From Microbacterium sp. (lineage in GTDB: Bacteria; Actinomycetota; Actinomycetes; Actinomycetales; Microbacteriaceae): DNA of 44,464 bases. Shown in pieces: positions 8,395 through 15,479 of this stretch (its first letter is position 1; each line of letters opens with the position of its first letter). Location of the stretch: assembly GCA_002703245.1 (NCBI GenBank), contig NZTV01000104.1, forward strand, positions 1 to 44,464. Reading direction: 5' to 3'. The translations under genes and the position numbers were made by a program. The notes beneath the pieces were generated by a model. The model was not told where the DNA came from, did not search any database, and saw only the letters and a list, made by a program, of their open reading frames with translations.

Positions 8395-9750
8395 TCACCA
8401 CACCGTATAGAGCAAATGCTGCACCAGAAGGGCCCAGATCAGCTGCGCCGCGAGCAGCCGACTCCGCCACGCCACCGGCACGTACGCGAAGGCGAGGGTG
8501 ACCCAGGGGACGAACGGAAGCCAGATGCGCTCCACCTCGGCCTTGCTCATCCCCGACAGGTCTGCGAGCAGGACCATCACCGCCCCGGCGGCGATCAACC
8601 ACAACGCCACCCGGTCGCGCCGTGCGCGTTCCGAGACCGCAGCCGCCCCCAGTGCTCCACCGAGCACGGGACCGGCACAGATCGCGAACGCCGCGAGATT
8701 CCCCCACACCCAATACGCGTACGGACGGCGCGAGGCGATCCCGTCCGCGTACCGTTCAGCCAGGACCGGGTACGCCTCCCACACCGCGAATCCACCCGAC
8801 GCGAAGACGAGGACAACCCCGGCGGCGGCGGCGACCGCGACCGGCAGCGCAAGCCACCGGCCGGTCCGTGCCAGGACGGCGAGGGCCACCACGCCCAAGA
8901 GCAGCATCCCGTACGACATCATCACCGTGGCGCCGAGGATCACGCCCGCCACCGCCGCCCAGCCGACCGACCCGAGCACGCGAGGTCGCGTCGCAGCGGC
9001 GGCAAGTGCCGCCACACCCCACGCGCCCACCGTCGCGATGACCGCATCCGCGGAGACGGACAGGAAGACGGCGGCGGGGGTGAAAACGAGGAAGGGTGCG
9101 GCGCGACGGGCGACGGATTCGACTCCGAGCAGTCGCAGGGTCGTCAGCACAGCGGCGGGGAGCGTCGCCGCGATGAGGGTGACCACGACCCCGGCGGTCG
9201 CGTCGGCGCCCAGGCCCATGCGCACGAGCGCGACGAAGAAGAGCAGCATGCCCGGGGGATGGCCGGCCACATGGGTGACCCAGTTGTCGTCGGCGGCCAA
9301 GGGGATGCGGGAGATGTAGGTCGTCAGCAACATGCCGATGTCATCGACCTCACGTGCGGTGCGCAGGTACTCGTACGGGTTGCCCAAGACCCGCGAGATC
9401 CCGGTGGGCCCGTCGACGAGCGCGAGGGCGAGCATCCACGCCGTGGCCGCACCGAACGTCGCCGGGAGCAACGCCGCCCACGACAACGAGCCCGCCAGAC
9501 GATCGGCGTATCGCCACGCCAGGATCGCCAGAAGGACCGCGACCGCCGTGGCGAGCCCCACGTGGGGCACCCACAGGCCATGCAGTGGCGCCACGGCGCG
9601 GTCGTCGGCCGATCGGGCCGCCCGTGTGGCCACATCCCACCCGGTTGCCAGCGGGACGGTGACGGCGACGACGATGAGGACGAGGGCCGCACCGATGCCG
9701 ATCACGGTCGCCCGGCCACCGGTGCGCGCGCCGGTGTCGTCGGAGGGCAT
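8395..9750 (-). CDS. mtxT: GT-C-like membrane glycosyltransferase, candidate methylthioxylose transferase
   Basis: This 451-aa polytopic protein has about 10-11 predicted membrane segments. It carries THVAGHPPGM (159-168) in a loop after the third or fourth segment, like the HPPx loops of lipid-linked-sugar GT-C enzymes. SKAEVERIWLPF (402-413) lies before the last helices. An acidic pair (Asp49-Asp50) lies in the first outer loop, where GT-C catalytic acids sit. The length and the neighbours (GT2, DUF2064, MTA phosphorylase, epimerase) match M. tuberculosis Rv0541c, described as the transferase that places methylthioxylose on lipoarabinomannan. I recognise it by context and architecture, not by alignment. 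The acceptor here is unknown. It has its own leaderless-type promoter and is divergent from the molybdoenzyme gene. Confidence 0.65.
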   Translation of the reverse strand: MPSDDTGARTGGRATVIGIGAALVLIVVAVTVPLATGWDVATRAARSADDRAVAPLHGLWVPHVGLATAVAVLLAILAWRYADRLAGSLSWAALLPATFGAATAWMLALALVDGPTGISRVLGNPYEYLRTAREVDDIGMLLTTYISRIPLAADDNWVTHVAGHPPGMLLFFVALVRMGLGADATAGVVVTLIAATLPAAVLTTLRLLGVESVARRAAPFLVFTPAAVFLSVSADAVIATVGAWGVAALAAAATRPRVLGSVGWAAVAGVILGATVMMSYGMLLLGVVALAVLARTGRWLALPVAVAAAAGVVLVFASGGFAVWEAYPVLAERYADGIASRRPYAYWVWGNLAAFAICAGPVLGGALGAAAVSERARRDRVALWLIAAGAVMVLLADLSGMSKAEVERIWLPFVPWVTLAFAYVPVAWRSRLLAAQLIWALLVQHLLYTVW

Positions 9751-9756
9751 GGTCCG

Positions 9757-9762
9757 AGACTA
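9757..9762 (-). promoter_or_regulatory. -10 hexamer for leaderless GT-C gene mRNA
   Basis: TAGTCT on the minus strand ends 6 nt before the ATG at 9750. No ribosome site is present. Confidence 0.55.
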
Positions 9763-9811
9763 GGCAATCCGCGGCCCGGATCGTCGCCGGATCGCTGGCG
9801 TCTCCGCTTCG

Positions 9812-9817
9812 TAAGGT
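9812..9817 (+). promoter_or_regulatory. Candidate -10 for the molybdoenzyme operon
   Basis: TAAGGT fits TANNNT and lies 32 nt before the ATG at 9850. Unlike its neighbours, this unit would have a short 5' leader of about 25 nt. It shares the 99-bp divergent region with the GT-C gene promoter. Confidence 0.4.
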
Positions 9818-9849
9818 GCATCACCCGTGCGGCGTGCTTGGCTGGGGGC

Positions 9850-11085
9850 ATGGCCGGATTGACCGCGGCGGCATCGGCGCGTGTGGAACGCTTCGTCGAC
9901 GCCGCGCGCGAGCGCACCTCCACTCCCCCACGGCGCACCCGCACGACGGTCGTGCTCGGGCGGGCCCTCGGGGTACTCGTGGTGGTGTGCTTCCTGACGG
10001 GGATGTACAGTCACCTCCTCCAGAACCCGGTCGGCTGGCTCCCCCTCTTCCCGCGCCCCGTCTGGCTCTACCAGGTCACCCAGGGCACGCATGTGCTCGC
10101 CGGCCTGGTGATGGTGCCGGTCCTGCTGGGAAAGCTCTGGGCCGTCTACCCACGCCTGTTCACCTGGCCGCCCGTGACCGGCCCTGTCGCGGTCCTCGAG
10201 CGCGGTTCCATCGCACTATTGGTCGGATCCGCCCTCGTGGAGGTCGCGATCGGCGTCATGAACATCGCCCAGTGGTACGCGTTCGACTTCTCCTTCCGGC
10301 GCGTCCACTTCGTACTGGCCTGGGTGTTGGTCGGCAGCGTCATCCTCCACATCGCCGTCAAACTCCCGCTGATCATCGCGTTCTGGCGGCCCGTCCCCGC
10401 CGATCCCGCAGCCACCGAGCACCCACCGGTCCGGACCTGGCCCGAACATCCAGACCCCGATCCGGGTCGCCGGCCGACCGAGGCTGAGGCCATCTCACGA
10501 CGAGGCGCCCTGATCGCCGTCACCGCATCGGCTGGGGCGATCCTCCTGGGCACCGCAGGGCAGACGGTGGCCCCCCTGGCGCCATTGGCCGTCCTCTCCC
10601 CCCGCCGTCCGGGCATCGGGCCGCAGGGCCTGCCGGTGAACCGCACCGCGGCCGAGGCGGGGGTGCGGCAGCGCGATGTCGACGATGACTGGACGTTACG
10701 CATCGCCGGCGCCACGTCGGCCCTCGCGCTGTCCCGAAGCGAGCTGGCGGCACTGCCGCAGACCACCGCAGACCTGCCCATCGCGTGTGTCGAGGGATGG
10801 AGCCAGACCGCGACCTGGACGGGGGTCCCGCTGCGCGAGGTCCTCGAGCTGGCCGGCGGCACCGCCGGCGCGGGCGTGCGGGTCACGAGCCTGCAGGTAC
10901 GTGGGGCGTTCTCGCGGACGGTCATGCCCCAGGTGTACGTCGACGATCCCCTCACCCTGATCGCTCTGAAGCTGGGTGGCGAGGAACTGGACATCGACCA
11001 CGGCTACCCGGCGCGCATCATCGCCCCCGGGCGCCCCGGGGTCATGCAGACCAAATGGCTCAGCAGCATCGAGGTGTTGCGGTGA
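9850..11085 (+). CDS. Membrane-anchored sulfite-oxidase-fold molybdopterin oxidoreductase with cytochrome b-like domain
   Basis: This 411-aa protein has two parts. Residues ~30-180 form four membrane helices with His55, His81, His153 and His167, compatible with b-type haem ligation. A twin-arginine motif SRRGALI (216-222) and a hydrophobic stretch follow, then a soluble domain (~260-411) of the sulfite oxidase/YedY superfamily. The Mo-binding Cys313 is in PIACVEGWSQ. The C terminus PGVMQTKWLSSIEVL is typical of the family. The catalytic domain should be exported folded. Known relatives act on sulfite or reduce methionine sulfoxide (MsrP with haem protein MsrQ). Here a role on the thioether/sulfoxide of a methylthio sugar is my inference from the neighbours. 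It overlaps the next gene by 4 nt (GTGA). Confidence 0.85.
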   Translation: MAGLTAAASARVERFVDAARERTSTPPRRTRTTVVLGRALGVLVVVCFLTGMYSHLLQNPVGWLPLFPRPVWLYQVTQGTHVLAGLVMVPVLLGKLWAVYPRLFTWPPVTGPVAVLERGSIALLVGSALVEVAIGVMNIAQWYAFDFSFRRVHFVLAWVLVGSVILHIAVKLPLIIAFWRPVPADPAATEHPPVRTWPEHPDPDPGRRPTEAEAISRRGALIAVTASAGAILLGTAGQTVAPLAPLAVLSPRRPGIGPQGLPVNRTAAEAGVRQRDVDDDWTLRIAGATSALALSRSELAALPQTTADLPIACVEGWSQTATWTGVPLREVLELAGGTAGAGVRVTSLQVRGAFSRTVMPQVYVDDPLTLIALKLGGEELDIDHGYPARIIAPGRPGVMQTKWLSSIEVLR

Positions 11086-11534
11086 GGGCCACGACCGCGC
11101 CGGGCGTGGAAAACGCACGCATCGTGATCGGCGCGAGCGGGGTCGCCGTGCTGGGCTACGCCGCATTCTTGGGTCTGACCACCGTGGCGCCCGCACAGTA
11201 TCCCGCGGTCCTGTGGTGGCTGATCGGGGCGATCGTGGTGCACGACGGGGTGCTGGCACCGTTGGTGGTCGCGTTCGGTGTGCTCGGCCGAGGGACCTCC
11301 GAGCGGATCGGACCCCGCGCGGCCGCCGTGGCCCGCGCCTGGCTGGTCGCGGCGGCATGCTGCTCGCTCGTGCTGGTGCCCGGCCTCGTCGTGCGTGCCA
11401 CCGGCGCACGCAACCCGACCATCCACGCAGTGGACTACCCGCTGGTGCTCGTGGGCCTGTGGGTGGCGGCCGTCTGTGTCGCGGCCGCCGCGGTGCTGAT
11501 CGGCCGGCGAGGAGCGACCGCCCGGACGAAGTGA
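11082..11534 (+). CDS. Small four-helix membrane protein of unknown function
   Basis: I do not recognise this 150-aa protein. It has four predicted membrane helices (about 15-35, 43-68, 85-105, 118-140), a His in helix 2 (VVHDGVLAP, His54) and a basic C terminus (GRRGATARTK). Its GTG start overlaps the molybdoenzyme stop (GTGA), so the two are made together and it may be a membrane partner of that enzyme. Its last ~100 nt overlap the convergent methyltransferase frame. Both frames look plausible there, so one C terminus may really be antisense. Confidence 0.75.
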   Translation: MRATTAPGVENARIVIGASGVAVLGYAAFLGLTTVAPAQYPAVLWWLIGAIVVHDGVLAPLVVAFGVLGRGTSERIGPRAAAVARAWLVAAACCSLVLVPGLVVRATGARNPTIHAVDYPLVLVGLWVAAVCVAAAAVLIGRRGATARTK

Positions 11535-12181
11535 CGCTCGCCGCTTCGCATGTGGGCCGGGCCGGACAACCCGGCAGCCCGCGCCGCCCGCATCACGGTG
11601 CGCCAACCGACCCGCGCCCACGGGAAGGCCTCGCTCTCCAAACCCGCCGCGTCGACGACCGTGAACAGCGACCTCTCGTCCAGGTCCTCATCCGGGTCCG
11701 CCTCGATGACCAGGGCCCCACCGGGAGCGAGGAGGTCCCGGCACCTCTCCAGCAGCGCGCGCGGGTCGCCGCCGATACCGACGTTCCCGTCCATGAGAAG
11801 GACTGTCCGCCACCGCCCCTCGAGCGGGAGTCGATCGAAGATCGAGCGTTCCAGCGCGGGGGTGCCGTGTGCGCGTGCGCGGCGCACCGCGGCCGGCGAC
11901 ACGTCGATGCCCATGGCTGCGGAGGCCCGCTCCGCAGCGGCACGGACCATGCGGCCGGGGCCGCATCCCACATCCAGCAAGGGGCCCTCGCACCGGCCGA
12001 GGGCAGCCACGTCGTCACCGTCGGCAGACCCGCCCAACGCGACGAAGTCCCACTCCTCGACGATCGTGCCGCTACTGAGCCGGCGCAGGCGCAGCACGCC
12101 GTCGCTGCCCTCCTCGAGCATCCGCGTGTACGGATCGGCTCCCCCCGCGGCGAAGCGGGCCGTGTCGGTGTCACCCCACAC
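11435..12181 (-). CDS. Class I SAM-dependent methyltransferase
   Basis: This 248-aa Rossmann methyltransferase carries the SAM motif LLDVGCGPGRM (68-78) and GIDVSP (91-96). It contains no cysteine pattern like arsenite methyltransferases. Substrate unknown. I chose the GTG at 12181 because AGGAGG lies 6 nt upstream, inside the end of the DUF2064 gene, which it overlaps by 11 nt. The recognisable fold ends near RHFVRAVAPRR, and the last ~20 residues (low complexity, Ala/Thr) lie antisense to the membrane-protein gene. It is third in the GT2-DUF2064-methyltransferase unit. Confidence 0.85.
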   Translation of the reverse strand: MWGDTDTARFAAGGADPYTRMLEEGSDGVLRLRRLSSGTIVEEWDFVALGGSADGDDVAALGRCEGPLLDVGCGPGRMVRAAAERASAAMGIDVSPAAVRRARAHGTPALERSIFDRLPLEGRWRTVLLMDGNVGIGGDPRALLERCRDLLAPGGALVIEADPDEDLDERSLFTVVDAAGLESEAFPWARVGWRTVMRAARAAGLSGPAHMRSGERHFVRAVAPRRPISTAAAATQTAATHRPTSTSG

Positions 12182-12809
12182 GAGGCACCTCCTGCCGGAT
12201 GCGGTGCCAGACCGACGCGAACCGCCCGTCGGGCGCGTCCACGGCGACCGCGCCCGCGTCTTCGACGTGGTCGACATCGCGCAGTGTCTCCAGATCGCGC
12301 ACCCTCAGCCCCGCATCGACTAGACGACGGCGTTGCTCACGTCCGGTCTCCGGTGCCGACATGGTCACACCGCGGATGAGTCCGCCGTCGGGCTCCCGCA
12401 TCGCCAGCGCCCAATAGCCCCCGTCCGCCGCGGGACCGAACCACGCGTCGACCGAATCCGGCCAGGACAACACCGGGCCGGCGACCGCTTCGGCAGTCAG
12501 CTGAGGTGTGTCCATACCGATCAGCAGCAGCGAGCCCGTCACCGCGTCGAAGAGGTGTCCGAGCCGGACATCGAGCGCTCCTTCGGGCTGTTCCATCACC
12601 TCGACGCCGACGGCGCTCGGGGGTGCCTGTCCCGAGAAGAACAGGATGCGCCGCCCCGCGGGCAGGGCGCGCACGAGATCCAAGGTGTCGTCCAGGCTCG
12701 CCTGCGCGAGTCGGGCGGCCTCCACCGGGGAAAGCTGCGGTGTCAGACGTGTCTTGACCCGACCCGGGACACATTCCTTGGCGACCACCGCGACGGTCAC
12801 GCGCATCAT
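12171..12809 (-). CDS. DUF2064 nucleotidyltransferase/glycosyltransferase-like protein
   Basis: This 212-aa protein has the DUF2064 pattern: a glycine/basic N-terminal loop AKECVPGRVKTRLTP (10-24), LLIGMDTPQLT (95-105), and FGPAADGGYWAL. The fold is that of GT-A/MobA-like nucleotidyltransferases. The same family occurs in arsenosugar gene clusters (TIGR04282) and as Rv0540 in the mycobacterial methylthioxylose region. In both, a 5-modified pentose 1-phosphate is expected. I infer activation of that sugar phosphate to an NDP-sugar, which is unproven. The ATG overlaps the GT2 stop in ATGA (4 nt). Confidence 0.85.
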   Translation of the reverse strand: MMRVTVAVVAKECVPGRVKTRLTPQLSPVEAARLAQASLDDTLDLVRALPAGRRILFFSGQAPPSAVGVEVMEQPEGALDVRLGHLFDAVTGSLLLIGMDTPQLTAEAVAGPVLSWPDSVDAWFGPAADGGYWALAMREPDGGLIRGVTMSAPETGREQRRRLVDAGLRVRDLETLRDVDHVEDAGAVAVDAPDGRFASVWHRIRQEVPRVG

Positions 12810-13465
12810 GACACCTCCCGCAGCACCCGCGACATGTCCGTGATCGCGGTGGCGGTGCCTCGCACCGTGCCGGTCACCTTCGACACCCCCACGCGAGGCC
12901 GATACCGCACCGGCGCCTCTGCGATGCGCCACCCGGCCGCGGCGGCACGCAGCACGGTCTCGAGGGGGTACCCGCTGCGGCGATCGCGGATGCCCAGATC
13001 CAGCAGGGGCTCCCGGCGTGCCGCACGCAACGGGCCCAGGTCTCGGAGGGGCACCCGGGCGGCGGCGGAGATGCGACGCGCGAGATACCGATTGGCCAAC
13101 CGGGCGTGCCATGGCCATGCCCCGCGCGCTTGGGCGACGCGGAAGCCGAGCATCAGGTCCACCTCCCCGGATGCGACCGGGTCGACGATCGCGGGCAGCT
13201 CGGACAGGTCGAACGACGCGTCCGCATCCGCGAAGGCGACGATCGGAGCCTCTGCGGCGGTCAGACCGGCGTGCACCGCAGCACCGTAGCCGCGCCGCGA
13301 CTCGCGGACGACCCGGGCGCCGGCTGCCCCGGCGATGTGCGCCGAGCCGTCCGTCGACCCGTTGTCGACGACGATCGCACGATATCCGGGCGGAAGGGAT
13401 GCGAGCACCTGCGGCAGCGCCCCCGCCTCGTTGAGGCACGGCAGCACGACATCGACCCGGAACAT
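12806..13465 (-). CDS. mtxS: GT2 polyprenyl-phosphate sugar synthase, candidate MtxS
   Basis: This 219-aa GT-A enzyme is of the dolichyl/polyprenyl-phosphate sugar synthase type, without membrane helices. The N-terminal VVLPCLNEAG, VVDNGSTDGS (nucleotide site, 32-41), FADADAS (78-84, DxD-type metal site) and a C-terminal YRPRVGVSKVTGT are visible. Its size and context match M. tuberculosis Rv0539, described as the polyprenyl-phosphate methylthioxylose synthase. An ordinary polyprenyl-phosphate hexose synthase is the alternative. It starts the three-gene minus-strand unit and is divergent from the response regulator; both have leaderless-type promoters. Confidence 0.72.
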   Translation of the reverse strand: MFRVDVVLPCLNEAGALPQVLASLPPGYRAIVVDNGSTDGSAHIAGAAGARVVRESRRGYGAAVHAGLTAAEAPIVAFADADASFDLSELPAIVDPVASGEVDLMLGFRVAQARGAWPWHARLANRYLARRISAAARVPLRDLGPLRAARREPLLDLGIRDRRSGYPLETVLRAAAAGWRIAEAPVRYRPRVGVSKVTGTVRGTATAITDMSRVLREVS

Positions 13466-13471
13466 GCTCCG

Positions 13472-13477
13472 ACGCTA
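13472..13477 (-). promoter_or_regulatory. -10 hexamer for leaderless GT2-DUF2064-methyltransferase mRNA
   Basis: TAGCGT on the minus strand ends 6 nt before the ATG at 13465. The spacer CGGAGC is too close to the ATG to act as a ribosome site. Confidence 0.55.
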
Positions 13478-13576
13478 GCCCGTGCGGCGGCGTCGCGGGC
13501 CGCGACGAGGCATTACGAACTGCGGACGCCCGCCGCGACTTCCCGCGCCGCCGGACCGGTGCGAGTACGTGCGCCG

Positions 13577-13582
13577 TAGGGT
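13577..13582 (+). promoter_or_regulatory. -10 hexamer for leaderless response-regulator mRNA
   Basis: TAGGGT ends 6 nt before the GTG at 13589. It lies about 100 bp from the divergent GT2 promoter, so one operator could serve both. Confidence 0.55.
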
Positions 13583-13588
13583 GATCTC

Positions 13589-14332
13589 GTGAGCACGTCG
13601 CCCCATCGCAACGGCGACCTCGACGGTCGACGGATCCTCGTCGTCGACGACGACCCGACCGTCGCCGAGGTCGCGGGGACCTATCTGACCGCAGCCGGGT
13701 TCGTCGTCGACCGCGCCGCGGACGGCGCCGAGGCCCTCCGACAGCTCCACGCCCTCGCGCCGGACCTCGTCGTCTTGGACGTCATGCTTCCCGACGTCGA
13801 CGGCATCGAGACCTGTCGTCGCATCCGTGAGGCGGGCGACACCGCCGTGCTGATGCTGACGGCCCGCACGTCGCAGGATGACCGGATCGACGGTCTCGAA
13901 GCCGGCGCCGACGACTACCTCACCAAACCCTTCTCCCCTCGCGAGTTGGTGTTGCGCGTCCGATCGGTGCTTCGCCGTACGACGGCCACCGCCCCGTCGG
14001 ATGCGCCCGTCGTGTGCGGGGGCTACCGGATCGACCCGGCGGCGCGGATCGCGACCTACAACGGCGTGGAGCTGAACCTCACCGCGCGCGAATTCGATCT
14101 ACTGGAATACCTCGCGCGGCGCCCGGGACAGGCGTTCGACCGCACACGGCTGTTGCAGGCGGTCTGGGGGTGGTCATTCGGCGACCTCTCCACGGTCACC
14201 GTGCACGTACGACGTCTCCGCGAGAAGATCGAGCCCGACTCCTCCCGCCCCAGCCATCTGGTCACTGTATGGGGGGTCGGCTACCGATTCGATCCGACCG
14301 GCACACCGCCGGCGGAAGGGAGCGCCCCGTGA
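13589..14332 (+). CDS. OmpR/PhoB-family response regulator
   Basis: This 247-aa regulator has a receiver domain (residues ~14-125) with the acidic pair in VVDDDP and the phospho-acceptor Asp64 in VVLDVMLPDVDG, Thr in LTART and Lys in YLTKPF. A winged-helix DNA-binding domain follows (~140-240), ending in the usual VTVWGVGYRF. Target genes are unknown. Its position between the GT2 unit and the epimerase suggests control of the surrounding glycan block, which is inference. It overlaps the kinase start by 4 nt (GTGA). Confidence 0.95.
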   Translation: MSTSPHRNGDLDGRRILVVDDDPTVAEVAGTYLTAAGFVVDRAADGAEALRQLHALAPDLVVLDVMLPDVDGIETCRRIREAGDTAVLMLTARTSQDDRIDGLEAGADDYLTKPFSPRELVLRVRSVLRRTTATAPSDAPVVCGGYRIDPAARIATYNGVELNLTAREFDLLEYLARRPGQAFDRTRLLQAVWGWSFGDLSTVTVHVRRLREKIEPDSSRPSHLVTVWGVGYRFDPTGTPPAEGSAP

Positions 14333-15477
14333 CCCTCCACGATCTCGGATCCGTGATCGCGATCACCCTCGCCATCAGCGTGGTCACCGGTGTCGTCGGC
14401 GTCGGGGTCCTGCTCCTGCTGCGCCGTACGCCGCTGTACGTCCAGCTGGCCACCGCACTGTCGGTCGGCGTGGTCTCGGTCGTGGCGAGCATGATCGCCG
14501 TCGCCAACCTCATGTACCTCTCCCCGCACGACCTCGTCGTGGCGATCGCCGTGGCGATCGCGGCGGGGATGAGTTCCCTGCTCGTGGCCGCGACACTGTG
14601 CGTGTGGGTCGCGTCGAACATGAGGGTCCTCTCGCAGGCTGCGACGCGGATCGGCAAGGGCGAGGTGGTGGTCCCCTCCACCCGCGCCGGGAGCGCGGAG
14701 TTCGCCCGCGTCGAGGAGGCGCTGGCACACACCAGCGAACAGCTACGGCTTTCGCGCGAGCGGGAAGCCCGCGTAGAGGCGTCCCGCCGGGAGCTCGTCG
14801 CCTGGATCTCGCACGACCTGCGCACTCCCCTCGCCGGTATCCGTGCGATGGCCGAGGCACTCGAAGACGACATGGTCGACGATCCGGGTCGGTACCACCG
14901 GCAGATGCGCGCACAAGTGGAGCTGCTGGCATCGATGGTGGACGACCTTTTCGACCTGTCACGGATCGACGCCGGCGCCCTGCGCCTGCGTTTCGAGGAC
15001 GTCTCGCTCCTGGACGTCGTCAGCGACGCCGTCGCCGACGTGCGTCCCGCCGCCGGGGAGCGGGAGATCACCGTGGACAGCGCGCTGCCCCGCGACCTGG
15101 CGGTGCGCGTGGATCCGGGCGAGCTGTCCCGTGCCATCGGCAACCTGCTCATGAACGCCGTCCAGCACACTCCCCCGACCGCCCCGATCACGGTGCGCGT
15201 GGAACGTGTCGAAGATCGACCCACCGTTTCGGTGATCGATCAGGGCCCCGGCATCGACGCGGACGACCTGCCGAGACTGTTCGAGCCCGGCTGGCGCGGA
15301 TCTGCTGCGCGGACACCGCATGCCGGCAGCGGGTCGCCCCCCGGGGCCGGCCTGGGGCTGGCGATCGTGCGGGGCATCGTCTCCGCGCACGACGGAGACG
15401 TCGTCGCCACCAATGTCACCGGTGGATGCCGTTTCGACATCCGCCTGCCCTCGACGTCGGCGCGAGCCCTGACCTGA
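14329..15477 (+). CDS. Membrane sensor histidine kinase
   Basis: This 382-aa kinase has three N-terminal membrane helices (about 8-31, 37-62, 68-95) with almost no outer loop, so the signal is probably sensed in the membrane. A HAMP-like linker follows (96-140), then a HisKA domain with His162 in WISHDLRTPLAG. The HATPase domain shows the N box NLLMNAVQHT (272-281), G1 DQGPGI (304-309) and G2 GAGLGLAIV. The GTG start at 14329 overlaps the regulator stop and has AAGGGAG 6 nt upstream. The gene ends 2 bp from the convergent epimerase stop, leaving no room for a terminator. Confidence 0.94.
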   Translation: MTLHDLGSVIAITLAISVVTGVVGVGVLLLLRRTPLYVQLATALSVGVVSVVASMIAVANLMYLSPHDLVVAIAVAIAAGMSSLLVAATLCVWVASNMRVLSQAATRIGKGEVVVPSTRAGSAEFARVEEALAHTSEQLRLSREREARVEASRRELVAWISHDLRTPLAGIRAMAEALEDDMVDDPGRYHRQMRAQVELLASMVDDLFDLSRIDAGALRLRFEDVSLLDVVSDAVADVRPAAGEREITVDSALPRDLAVRVDPGELSRAIGNLLMNAVQHTPPTAPITVRVERVEDRPTVSVIDQGPGIDADDLPRLFEPGWRGSAARTPHAGSGSPPGAGLGLAIVRGIVSAHDGDVVATNVTGGCRFDIRLPSTSARALT

Positions 15478-15479
15478 CC

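Noticed and set aside
7639..9849. Stop-free plus-strand frame running about 2.2 kb into the start of the molybdoenzyme gene.
   Set aside because: It is antisense to recO and the GT-C gene. The product is His/Arg/Gly-rich with no domain, and the molybdoenzyme starts at the ATG at 9850.
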